From: Microbacterium mangrovi
Lineage (GTDB): Bacteria > Actinomycetota > Actinomycetes > Actinomycetales > Microbacteriaceae
Length of the DNA: 64,000 nucleotides
NCBI RefSeq assembly: GCF_000802305.1
Contig: NZ_JTDK01000022.1
Coordinates: forward strand, 51,941-115,940
Direction: 5' to 3'
This document shows positions 34,859 to 42,681 of this stretch, one piece after another. The position numbers were made by a program, and so were the translations under genes. The first letter of the stretch is position 1, and every line of letters starts with the position of its first letter. Below the pieces are notes generated by a model. It was not told where the DNA came from. It saw nothing but the letters and a program-made list of their open reading frames with translations, and made no database searches.

Positions 34859-34993
34859 CGGCGTCTCCTTGGATCGGGGCGGCGCGGCGGGGCACCGTGG
34901 TTCCTCTCATTGTCCGTCCGGCATCCGGGGCCCGGTTGACTGAGCGCGCATCATCGATGCCCGTCGGCGCGCGGCCGGACGCGCCGGGTCCGC

Positions 34994-35578
34994 TCAGGCG
35001 CGGTCGAGCATCGCGCCCAGACGCGCGGCGAGCGCTGCGGCATCCACGTCCGGATCCAGCGTGCGTCGCACCGCGTAACCCTGCACGCAGGTGAGGAACA
35101 CGTCGGTGAGAGCGGCCACGCGGACCTCGCCGGCATCCCCCTGCGCGCCCGCCCAGGGCCGCAGCGACGCGGTCAGCAGCTCCCGCACCTGGGTCACCTT
35201 GCCGAGTGCGATCTGTGCGAGCTCGGGATCGTTCGGCGCCTCGCCCCACACCTGCACCAGCACCCGGGCGCGATCCGCTTCGAACACGGCCCCGACGACC
35301 CGCTCGAACAGCACGCCGGGCGACACCGGCTCGGAGCTCTCCGCCGCCGCGCCGATGAGCCCCCGCACACGCGCCTCGAGCACCTCGGATGCCACCATCC
35401 GCAGGAGGTCCGCCTTGCTCTCGAAGTGGGAGTAGATCGAGCCGGCCGAGAGGCCGGACTCGGCGATGATGTCGGCCATCGTGGTGTCGCGGAATCCTTC
35501 GCGGGCGAAGCACCGCATGGCGGCATCCGCGATCTGCTCCATGCGCCGGCGCTTGGATTCCTCGGTGAGACGGGGCAT
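34994..35578 (-). CDS. TetR family transcriptional regulator
   Basis: 194 aa. HTH TTMADIIAESGLSAGSIYSHF (about residues 32-52). The gene is divergent from a YhgE/Pip-like membrane protein gene, with a clean palindrome AACAGAAT-ACAG-ATTCTGTT in the 69-bp interval. It most likely represses itself and that gene, as local TetR regulators of membrane exporters usually do. Confidence 0.9.
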   Translation of the reverse strand: MPRLTEESKRRRMEQIADAAMRCFAREGFRDTTMADIIAESGLSAGSIYSHFESKADLLRMVASEVLEARVRGLIGAAAESSEPVSPGVLFERVVGAVFEADRARVLVQVWGEAPNDPELAQIALGKVTQVRELLTASLRPWAGAQGDAGEVRVAALTDVFLTCVQGYAVRRTLDPDVDAAALAARLGAMLDRA

Positions 35579-35581
35579 GTA

Positions 35582-35601
35582 AACAGAATACAGATTCTGT
35601 T
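35582..35601. promoter_or_regulatory. Palindromic TetR operator
   Basis: Perfect 8-bp arms AACAGAAT / ATTCTGTT around ACAG, four bases from the TetR start codon and 46 bases from the divergent GTG start. Symmetry, length and position fit the binding site of the adjacent TetR protein. Confidence 0.75.
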
Positions 35602-35647
35602 ATCGTGGGGGCTCAAACAGATCGCACATTCTTTTTGGAGGATTCCC

Positions 35648-36775
35648 GTGTCGAACACATCTCTCCGCGGGCACACCGTCCACCCCGACACCCCGCCGCG
35701 CCCGCCGCACACCAAATGGGGCGTCGCCGTGCTCATCGGAGTCGGGGCGGCCGCCGCCGTCGCGCTCATCGTCATCGCGTTCCTCTGGCCGACCAAGGCC
35801 CTCACCGCGCAGAATCTGCCCGTCTCGATCAGCGGATCCCCGGCGGTCGTCTCCGCGTTCGAGACCGCGGTCGACGAGCACTCCCCCGGCACGTTCGACT
35901 GGGTGAAGGCCGACGACCGGTCGGATGCCGTCCACCAGATCAAGACCCGCGAGACCTACGGCGCGATCGTGCTCCCGGCGGCGCAAGGCCAGCTCCCCGA
36001 GGTGCTGACCGCCCCCGCCGGATCGTCGATCGCGACCCAGCTGCTGGGCGTCATGGCCGGGCAGCTGCAGGCGCAGGTGACCGCCCAGGTCACCGCCGCC
36101 GGCGGCAACCCCGCCGGTGCCGTCGTGAAGACCACCGCCGTGGTGCCGCTGTCCTCCGACGACCCCACCGGCGCGGGGCTCACCGCATCGGCGTTCCCGA
36201 TGATGATGGGCGGCATGATCGGCGGCATCCTGATCTCGCTGCTCGTCGTCGGCCCGGTGCGGCGCCTGGCCGCGCTCGCCGGCCTGGCGGTCGCGGTCGG
36301 GATCGGCATCCCGCTCATCCTGCAGACCTGGTTCGGGTTCCTGCAGGGCGACTTCTGGCTGAACGCCGCCGCGATCGGCCTGTCGGTGCTGGCGACGGCG
36401 TCGTTCATCGTCGGCTGCACGTCGCTCATCGGGCGGGCGGGCATCGCGATCGGCGCCGTGGTGACGATGCTCGTCGGAAACCCGCTGTCGGCGGCCGCCG
36501 TCCCGGTGCAGTTCGTGCCGACGCCCTGGGGCGAGATCGGCCAGTTCATGGTGCCGGGGGCATCCAACTGGCTCGTACGCTCCCTGAGCTACTTCCCCGA
36601 CGCGGACGTCTCCAAGCAGTGGTGGATCCTCGGCACCTGGGCCGCGGTCGGCATCCTGCTGACGATCGTGGGGCACTTCCGCTCCCAGGAGCCGGTGCAC
36701 GTGCCGGATGCCACCCTCGAGCACGAACCGGAGCACGCCGCCGGCGCCGCCGCCCCCGCCCTCAACCCGGCCTGA
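35648..36775 (+). CDS. YhgE/Pip-like ABC-2-type membrane protein
   Basis: 375 aa from GTG 35648 (GGAGG 6 bases upstream). One helix near residues 24-46, an extracytoplasmic domain to about residue 190 (NLPVSISGSPAVVSAFETAV), then five helices and a cytoplasmic acidic tail (HEPEHAAG). The layout matches YhgE/Pip/SNG1-type proteins related to ABC-2 permeases; there is no ATPase gene nearby. Under control of the divergent TetR gene, it may be an efflux or envelope-stress protein. Confidence 0.8.
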   Translation: MSNTSLRGHTVHPDTPPRPPHTKWGVAVLIGVGAAAAVALIVIAFLWPTKALTAQNLPVSISGSPAVVSAFETAVDEHSPGTFDWVKADDRSDAVHQIKTRETYGAIVLPAAQGQLPEVLTAPAGSSIATQLLGVMAGQLQAQVTAQVTAAGGNPAGAVVKTTAVVPLSSDDPTGAGLTASAFPMMMGGMIGGILISLLVVGPVRRLAALAGLAVAVGIGIPLILQTWFGFLQGDFWLNAAAIGLSVLATASFIVGCTSLIGRAGIAIGAVVTMLVGNPLSAAAVPVQFVPTPWGEIGQFMVPGASNWLVRSLSYFPDADVSKQWWILGTWAAVGILLTIVGHFRSQEPVHVPDATLEHEPEHAAGAAAPALNPA

Positions 36776-36823
36776 CCCGCCGCCTGCGGCGTTCGCGTCC
36801 CTCCCTCGTGCCGCCTCCCACGT

Positions 36824-36869
36824 TCAGGTGCCAACTTCTCGGGTTCACACCGCGAAAGTTGGCACCTGA
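36824..36869. terminator. Hairpin between convergent genes
   Basis: Perfect 14-bp inverted repeat TCAGGTGCCAACTT (36824-36837) / AAGTTGGCACCTGA (36856-36869) between the YhgE-like gene (+) and the DUF1349 gene (-). No T tract; likely bidirectional terminator or REP-like element. Confidence 0.6.
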
Positions 36870-36908
36870 GCGAAGACGCCGCGGCCCGAAGACGCCTCGG
36901 ATCCGGCC

Positions 36909-37511
36909 TCAGACGCCGCTGCGCAGGTCCGCGAGGGTCGTGGCGTCGAGCCGGATGCCGTCGAACACGGCGGTGCAGCCGGCACCCGTGGGGCACTGTG
37001 CCAGGAATCCGACCCGCATCGGGCCGGTTCCCGTCGCCAGGGCGAAATACCGAACGAAGTCCCACGTGATGCCGTCGCGCGACGAGTGGAACGCGTACGC
37101 ACGGTCCCGCCGCGAGATGCGCAGGTGCACGTCGGGGTCGACCACGACCGTGCTGTTGCAGTCGTCCGACAGCCCGTCGGTGACGACGCTCACCACCATC
37201 CCCTGGTGGTGCGGGGAGTACTCGAAGCAGAGCTTGGCCCAGTGGTCGGGGTCGCTCCAGAGGGCCAGCACAGCCGCATCGAACGTGGAGCGATCACCCT
37301 CGACCCGGACGCGCGCCGAGAACATGAAGTCGCCGTCCGGCTCGGCGAACGTCAGCGCCGTCGCCGCGTGCTGACCGCCCCCGTGCGCATAGTTGATCCA
37401 GTCGACACCGGCACGCGAGCGCAGCACGAGGGTGCCGGAGGCGTCGTCGTACTCGGCGGATCCGGGCTCTCCGGTCCAGTCCAGCGGGGGCAGCTCGGTG
37501 ATCGCCGGCAT
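36909..37511 (-). CDS. DUF1349 (concanavalin-A-like) protein
   Basis: 200 aa, beta-jelly-roll sequence pattern with DFMFSARVRVEGDRSTFDAA, LCFEYSPHHQGMVVSVVT and a SRRDRAYAFHSSRDGITW strand pair. DUF1349 proteins bind or cleave carbohydrates in some contexts but most are uncharacterised. Ten bases after the SDR gene on the same strand, last gene of the DeoR-regulated minus-strand operon. Confidence 0.85.
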   Translation of the reverse strand: MPAITELPPLDWTGEPGSAEYDDASGTLVLRSRAGVDWINYAHGGGQHAATALTFAEPDGDFMFSARVRVEGDRSTFDAAVLALWSDPDHWAKLCFEYSPHHQGMVVSVVTDGLSDDCNSTVVVDPDVHLRISRRDRAYAFHSSRDGITWDFVRYFALATGTGPMRVGFLAQCPTGAGCTAVFDGIRLDATTLADLRSGV

Positions 37512-37520
37512 CGTGTGCTC

Positions 37521-38297
37521 CTAGTCCATGAACGCGCCGCCGTTGACGGCGAGCGCCTCCCCCGTGATGAACGAAGCGTCGTCGGAGAGCAGGAACGCCA
37601 CCGCTTTGGCGACGTCCCGCGGCCGCTCCAGACGCCCCAACGGGGTGTCGTCGATCCACAACTGTTTCACATCCTCCGGGGCGACGCCTCGAAGCCCGGC
37701 CTCCCAGGCGAGCTCGCGCTCCTGCATGGGGGTCTCCACGAAACCCGGGCAGACGCTGTTGACGTTGATGCCGTGCTCCGCCAGCTCGAACGCCATCGCC
37801 TGCGTGAGACCGACGACGCCGAACTTGGATGCCACGTAGTCGGCGAGGAACGGCACACGCCCCTGCTTGCCCGCCATCGAGGCGGTGTTGACGATCGCCC
37901 CGCGCCGCCCGGTGCGGATCATCGCCCGCGCAGCCGCCTGGCCGCACACGAAGACGCCCTTGAGGTTCACGTCGAGGGTCCGGTCGTACCGTTCGATGGG
38001 CAGGTCGACGAAGCGCTCCATGTACGAGATGCCCGCGTTGTTGACCCAGGCATCCAGGCCGAGGCGGGATGCCACATCCTCCGCGACGCGCGCCGCCTGC
38101 TCGGGGTCGCTGACGTTCAGGGTCGCGGCCTCGTGCGCCTGGTCGTCCGCGGCGGGCAGGGAGGCGGCGGTGGCCGAGGCGGCTTCGGCGTCGATGTCGG
38201 CGACCACCACCGTCCAGCCCCGCTCGGCGAGCGTCGTCGCGATCTCGCGCCCGATGCCCGATCCGGAACCGGTCACGACCACGGTCCGCGGGCTCAT
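37521..38297 (-). CDS. SDR family oxidoreductase
   Basis: 258 aa classical SDR: VVTGSGSGIG, NNAG, VNTASMAG serine and YVASKFG catalytic pair. Start overlaps the stop of the BtpA-like gene. In a kinase/BtpA operon it likely interconverts a polyol and ketose before phosphorylation; substrate not deducible. Confidence 0.92.
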   Translation of the reverse strand: MSPRTVVVTGSGSGIGREIATTLAERGWTVVVADIDAEAASATAASLPAADDQAHEAATLNVSDPEQAARVAEDVASRLGLDAWVNNAGISYMERFVDLPIERYDRTLDVNLKGVFVCGQAAARAMIRTGRRGAIVNTASMAGKQGRVPFLADYVASKFGVVGLTQAMAFELAEHGINVNSVCPGFVETPMQERELAWEAGLRGVAPEDVKQLWIDDTPLGRLERPRDVAKAVAFLLSDDASFITGEALAVNGGAFMD

Positions 38298-39148
38298 GCG
38301 GCGCTCATCTCGGATGCCGCCTGCGCGGATTCCGGCAGGGATGCCCGCAGGTCGCGGACGGCATCCATCAGCTCCTGCACGCGCGGCAGCACGGCGCGGT
38401 TCTCGAAGACACCGTCCTCCTTGAACGCGGTGCCGACCACGGCGCCGTCGGCGATGGCGAGCTGTTCGCGCACGTTCTCCGCGCGCACGCCGGTGTTGAC
38501 GAACACCGGCACGTTGCCGGCGGCGGCCTTGACGACGCCCAGGCTCTGCGTGTCGGTCGGCGCGCCGGCGGTGAGGCCCGAGACGCAGAGCGCGTCGGGG
38601 AGCGTCGCGAACACCGTGGTCTCCGTGATCGACTTCAGCGATCGATCGGTCAGGTACTTCGCGGACTCGGGGACGATGTTGAACAGCAGCTTGACGTCGT
38701 CGGCGCCGACCCGGTGGCGGTACCGGGCGACCTCGCCGATGTTGGTGTCCCAGAGGCCGAAGTCGCTGGCGTAGACGCCGGTGAAGATCTCCCGGACCCA
38801 CTGGGCTCCGGTGGCCACGGCGAGGTCGATCGATGCGCGACCGTCCCAGAGCACGTTCACCCCGTGCGGGACGTGGATGTCGGGGAGCAGCTCGCCGATG
38901 ATCCGGGCCATGGCGATCGCCGTGATCGGCTCGGTCTTCGTCAGGTAGGGGAGGCTGAACTCGTTCGAGATCATCACGCCGTCCACCCCGCCTTCCTGGA
39001 GAGCGGCGAGTTCGCCCTTGGCGCGTTCGACGACCGCGGCGATGCCCGCCTTCTGGTCGTAGTGCGGGTCGCCGGGGAGTGCCTGCAGGTGGAGCATCGC
39101 GATGACGGGCTTCGGGTGTGCGAAGACGTCGGTGAGCCAGGTGGTCAT
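38294..39148 (-). CDS. BtpA/SgcQ family TIM-barrel protein
   Basis: 284 aa, full-length BtpA-family: KPVIAMLHLQALPGDPHYD at the N terminus, VDGVMISNEFSLPY, GVNVLWDGRASIDLA, NTGVRAENVREQL. Members accompany sugar operons (SgcQ) or photosystem biogenesis (BtpA) and are probably aldolase- or epimerase-like barrels of unproven activity. Lies between the FGGY kinase and the SDR, so a role on a phosphorylated sugar is likely. Confidence 0.9.
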   Translation of the reverse strand: MTTWLTDVFAHPKPVIAMLHLQALPGDPHYDQKAGIAAVVERAKGELAALQEGGVDGVMISNEFSLPYLTKTEPITAIAMARIIGELLPDIHVPHGVNVLWDGRASIDLAVATGAQWVREIFTGVYASDFGLWDTNIGEVARYRHRVGADDVKLLFNIVPESAKYLTDRSLKSITETTVFATLPDALCVSGLTAGAPTDTQSLGVVKAAAGNVPVFVNTGVRAENVREQLAIADGAVVGTAFKEDGVFENRAVLPRVQELMDAVRDLRASLPESAQAASEMSAA

Positions 39149-39203
39149 GAGAGGGATCTTTCTGTCGGTGACGAAGGTCGGTCGGTCGATCGGCCTGAGC
39201 CGG

Positions 39204-40688
39204 TCATGGGCGGTTGCGCGCCGAGATCCGGTGCGAGACGGGTGCGAGTGCGCCGCCGAGCGCGCGCCACTCGGCGTACCGCTCGTCGTAGAGGCGCACG
39301 TTCCCCGGGTCGGGCTCGACGGGGGTGTCCAGGGTCAGGTAGTCGTGCACGCCGTCCCAGCCGGCGATCTCGCCGGCGCCGATGCCGGCGATGATCGCCG
39401 CCCCGAGCGAGGCGCCCGGATGGTCGACGATGGGGAACATCTCGGTGCCGAGGATCTCGGCGTGGATCTGCTTCCAGATGCGAGACCTGCTGCCGCCGTT
39501 GGTGATCATCACACGGTCCAGGGGCAGTCCCATCTCGGTGAACACCTCGACGTGATGGCGGAAGCCGAAGGCGATCCCCTCGAGCACGGCCCGATAGAGG
39601 TCTCCCCGGCTGTGGCCGAGGTGGAGGCCGACGAAGGCGCCGCGCAGGTCCGGGTCGTGCAGCGGCGATTTCTCGCCCAGAAAGTAGGGGAGGCACAGGA
39701 CATCGCCGGCCGCGGCGCGGGCGGCCTCGCCTTCGAGCACGCCGAAGTCCGACTCCCCCACGAGGGCCTGATACCAGCGGATCAGGCTCCCGCTGGTCGC
39801 CATGCAGCCGTTCGGCAGCCAGCCGCCCGGGCGCGGATGGGCGTCGAGATAGATCCGCTCGTCGACCACGGGCCGGTCGGCGGCCACGAGGATGTCCCCG
39901 GCCCCGCCGAGCTTGACGAGCCAGTCGCCGGGCCGCTCGACTCCGGCTGCGAAAGCGGACAGCACGTGGTCCGCTCCCCCGACGACGAGGGGCGTTCCCA
40001 CGGCGAGGCCGGTGCGGTCGGCGGCGGCGGCATCGATCGCGCCGACCACGGCCCCCGGCACGACCGACGGCGGAATCCGGCGGGGCTCGACATGGGCCGC
40101 CTGGAACACGGCATCCATCGGCTCACCGTCCAGGGCGAACAGACCGGACTCGATCGCCCAGTTCTGCTCGACGTGCGGACGGGCCCCGAGCGACATCAGG
40201 ACGAAGTCGTAGGAGCCGACGACGAAGGATGCCCGGGCCCAGACGTCGGGTTCGTGGCGCTGCAGCCAGGCGAGGGTCGGCGCGACCGACTGCTGGGTGA
40301 GGGCGGATCCGGTGCGGTGCACCAGGTCCACGTCGGCGAGCTGCCGGGCGAGCTCGTCGACCTCGACCGACGCCCGGGCGTCGTTCTGCAGGATCGCGCG
40401 CCGCAGCGGCTTTCCGTCGGCATCGCACACGACCACCGCCGGCACCATGCCCGATGCCGAGACGGCGGCGACATCGGAGGCCGCGACGCCCGCGGTCGAC
40501 AGGACCTCCGCGATCGTCTGGTGCACGTTGGCGGCCCACTGGGCCGGGTCGGCCTCGGCCCAGCCGGCGTGCGGGCTGAAGAGGTCCGCCGCGCGGTTCG
40601 CCTGCGCGACGATGCCCCGGCCCGCCTCGAGCAGCACGGACTTGGTGCCCGTCGTGCCGACGTCGATGCCGATCGTGTAAACGCCCAT
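39204..40688 (-). CDS. FGGY family carbohydrate kinase
   Basis: 494 aa with YTIGIDVGTTGTKSVLL at residues 4-20, AEADPAQW, GSYDFVLMSL and the second-domain VGGADHVLSAF and NGGSRSRIWKQI segments. Xylulokinase-like; phosphorylates a ketose or polyol. First gene of the operon kinase-BtpA-SDR-DUF1349, with its own promoter at 40758-40786 carrying the DeoR-type motif in the spacer. Confidence 0.93.
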   Translation of the reverse strand: MGVYTIGIDVGTTGTKSVLLEAGRGIVAQANRAADLFSPHAGWAEADPAQWAANVHQTIAEVLSTAGVAASDVAAVSASGMVPAVVVCDADGKPLRRAILQNDARASVEVDELARQLADVDLVHRTGSALTQQSVAPTLAWLQRHEPDVWARASFVVGSYDFVLMSLGARPHVEQNWAIESGLFALDGEPMDAVFQAAHVEPRRIPPSVVPGAVVGAIDAAAADRTGLAVGTPLVVGGADHVLSAFAAGVERPGDWLVKLGGAGDILVAADRPVVDERIYLDAHPRPGGWLPNGCMATSGSLIRWYQALVGESDFGVLEGEAARAAAGDVLCLPYFLGEKSPLHDPDLRGAFVGLHLGHSRGDLYRAVLEGIAFGFRHHVEVFTEMGLPLDRVMITNGGSRSRIWKQIHAEILGTEMFPIVDHPGASLGAAIIAGIGAGEIAGWDGVHDYLTLDTPVEPDPGNVRLYDERYAEWRALGGALAPVSHRISARNRP

Positions 40689-40757
40689 GTTCGGATTCCT
40701 TCACTGCTCCGCAGGGAACGCTCCGTCCGAGAAGATCTCGGTGCGTTCACCGCTGCA

Positions 40758-40786
40758 ACTGTAAAAGATTCACAAACAAGTGTCAA
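40758..40786 (-). promoter_or_regulatory. Kinase-operon promoter with embedded DeoR-type site
   Basis: On the minus strand TTGACA (40786-40781), a 17-base spacer containing CTTGTTTGTGAATC, and TACAGT (40763-40758). The word ACACTTGTT is shared with the intergenic regions of the DeoR/phosphatase pair and of the APC permease, so a repressor bound here would sit between the -35 and -10 boxes. Confidence 0.7.
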
Positions 40787-40820
40787 CAACCAACATCCGG
40801 CAGTGACGACTGTGATCGGC

Positions 40821-41621
40821 TCACTCGCCGGCGGCGGGCTCGTACTCCTCCGTCGGGACGGACTGCACGACGACGCCCGCCCGCTCCGCCGCCGCCAGCG
40901 CGGGCTCGGCCGGGTCCGCGTCGGTGACGATGACGGCGGCTGCGGCGAGCGGCGCGATCCGGCTCAGGTAGGACTGCCCGATCTTCGAGTGGTCCGCGAC
41001 GACGATGAGGCGATCACTCGCCTCGACGGCGGCCCGTTTCACCGCACTCTCGTCGCGGTGGTAGTCGGTGAACCCGCGGGCCTCGTCGACGCCGGCGACG
41101 CCCATGACGAACGTGTCGCAGTTGTATCGCGCCAGGCTCTCGACCGCCTCGATGCCGATGAGGCTCAGCTCGCCGGACCGGACGAGTCCGCCGGTGAGCA
41201 GGACGGTGGTGTCCGGTTCGGAGGCGAGTTCGACCGCGACGAGGATGCTGGGCGTGACGACGGTGAGCCCGAGCCCACGGCCGCGAATCGCCTGCGCCAC
41301 GGCCAGCGCGGTGCTGCCGCTGTCGAGAATGACGGTCTCGTGCGCCGAGAGGTGCTCCACTGCGGATGCCGCGATGTGCTCCTTGCTCACGACATCCTTG
41401 TGCGAGCGCGACTCGAACGTGGGCTCGGCGATCTTGCCGAGGGCGATGGCGCCCCCGATCACCTTGCGGACGACCCCCTGCTCTTCGAGCACGTCGATGT
41501 CGCGTCGGATGGTCATCTCCGAGACGCCGAACTCCTGCGCCAGAGCGCTGAACTCGACCTCGCCGCTCACCTGCAGCTGCTCGCGGATCCGCTGTTGTCG
41601 CCCGTCGATGCCCCTGGCCAT
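40821..41621 (-). CDS. DeoR/GlpR family transcriptional regulator
   Basis: 266 aa. Winged HTH at residues 6-57 (DGRQQRIREQLQ, ALAQEFGVSEMTIRRDIDVLEEQG), then a DeoR sensor domain with VILDSGSTALAVA and ADHSKIG, which binds sugar phosphates. The start is ATG 41621. It lies between the kinase operon and the divergent phosphatase gene; its own promoter overlaps the shared operator, so autoregulation is expected. Effector is probably the phosphorylated product of the kinase. Confidence 0.93.
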   Translation of the reverse strand: MARGIDGRQQRIREQLQVSGEVEFSALAQEFGVSEMTIRRDIDVLEEQGVVRKVIGGAIALGKIAEPTFESRSHKDVVSKEHIAASAVEHLSAHETVILDSGSTALAVAQAIRGRGLGLTVVTPSILVAVELASEPDTTVLLTGGLVRSGELSLIGIEAVESLARYNCDTFVMGVAGVDEARGFTDYHRDESAVKRAAVEASDRLIVVADHSKIGQSYLSRIAPLAAAAVIVTDADPAEPALAAAERAGVVVQSVPTEEYEPAAGE

Positions 41622-41681
41622 CGCTCGTCTCCCGTCTCGATGCGAACGCTCCCAGAGTAATGGGCCGGAGCCCGGGAGTGT

Positions 41682-41710
41682 AATATCCTCACACTTGTTC
41701 TGCGAATCAA
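41682..41710. promoter_or_regulatory. Divergent deoR/phosphatase promoter and operator
   Basis: Minus strand: TTGATT (41710-41705), 17-base spacer, GATATT (41687-41682) for the DeoR gene. Plus strand: TAATAT (41681-41686) is a -10 candidate for the phosphatase gene. ACACTTGTTCTGCGAATC (41691-41708) covers the minus-strand spacer and the plus-strand start region and resembles the kinase-promoter site. Confidence 0.6.
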
Positions 41711-41726
41711 TGACAGAGGTGTTCCC

Positions 41727-42512
41727 ATGCTCACCGAATCCGCCGCCGACCCCGTCGAGCTTCGTCACATCGCGATCGCCGGCGCGACCATCGGCCGCGA
41801 CATCCTCGCGTCGGGCACGGTCCTGCGCGATCTGGACGCGAAGTCGCCGGGCGACGTCGTCACCGACGTGGACCGGCGCATCGAGCAGCGCATCCGCGCC
41901 CACGTGGAATCGGTCCGGCCGGAAGACCGGATCGTCGGCGAGGAGCTGCCGGACTCGGGCTCTGCGACGTCGGGCATCGAGTGGTACATCGACCCGATCG
42001 ACGGCACGACGAACTTCGTTCTCGGGCTCGGGCTGCACTGCACCTCCGTCGCCGCCTACGACGCCCGCACCGGGCAGTGGCTGGCCGGCGCGGTGGCGGT
42101 GCCGAGCGACGGCTCCGTCTACTCCGCCGCCCGCGGACAGGGGGCGCAGAAGGAGCAGGGGGACGGATCCGTCGTCAGACTGACCGCAGCGGTGCCGCCG
42201 AAGGCACCGCGTCTGCTCGGCGTCGGCCTGTCGTACGATCCGCTGCAGCGTCAGGATCAGCTCGCCGCCATCCGCGATCTGATGGGCGACTACGACGACA
42301 TGCGCTCGCTCGGAACCGCTGCTTACGCGCTGTGCCTGGTGGCAGAGGGCAGGCTCGCCGCATTCGTCGAGTCCGATCTGTTCGTCTACGACTGGGCCGC
42401 GGGAGCACTCATCGCCGAGGAGGCCGGGGCGGCGGTGAGCCGACGGGCCGATCTCGCGCGCGGCGCGGTCTCCGCCGTCTCACGATCGACGGCGCACCCC
42501 AGCATCGCGTGA
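41727..42512 (+). CDS. Inositol-monophosphatase family protein
   Basis: 261 aa. Metal-binding GEELPDSG (E72, E73), WYIDPIDGTTNF (D89, D92) and YDWAAGALIAEEAG are intact. Mg-dependent phosphatase of inositol-1-phosphate, histidinol phosphate or another sugar phosphate. AGAGGTG lies before the ATG. Its promoter region carries the DeoR-type site shared with the kinase operon, so it belongs to the same regulon and may dephosphorylate an intermediate of that pathway. Confidence 0.9.
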   Translation: MLTESAADPVELRHIAIAGATIGRDILASGTVLRDLDAKSPGDVVTDVDRRIEQRIRAHVESVRPEDRIVGEELPDSGSATSGIEWYIDPIDGTTNFVLGLGLHCTSVAAYDARTGQWLAGAVAVPSDGSVYSAARGQGAQKEQGDGSVVRLTAAVPPKAPRLLGVGLSYDPLQRQDQLAAIRDLMGDYDDMRSLGTAAYALCLVAEGRLAAFVESDLFVYDWAAGALIAEEAGAAVSRRADLARGAVSAVSRSTAHPSIA

Positions 42513-42535
42513 ATGTGTGAACCATGAACGCCAAA

Positions 42536-42604
42536 TGTGACATTCACGTTACAGATACACAGATCCTCGATTGATACTTGTTGCTGTTTCACATTTGTGA
42601 CAGA
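42536..42604 (+). promoter_or_regulatory. APC-permease promoter with DeoR-type sites
   Basis: TTGATA (42571-42576) is immediately followed by CTTGTTGCTG, the same layout as TTGACA-CTTGTT at the kinase promoter. Further sites are GTGA-CAT-TCAC (42537-42547) and TCACATTTGTGA (42589-42600). A -10 box is not clear. Multiple TGTGA half-sites suggest cooperative repressor binding. Confidence 0.6.
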
Positions 42605-42681
42605 CTCACGATCGGACGAGCGCCGGACGACTCCGTCGGACGCCACCATCTCCCGCACGACCGATCCCCACGGAGCAATCA

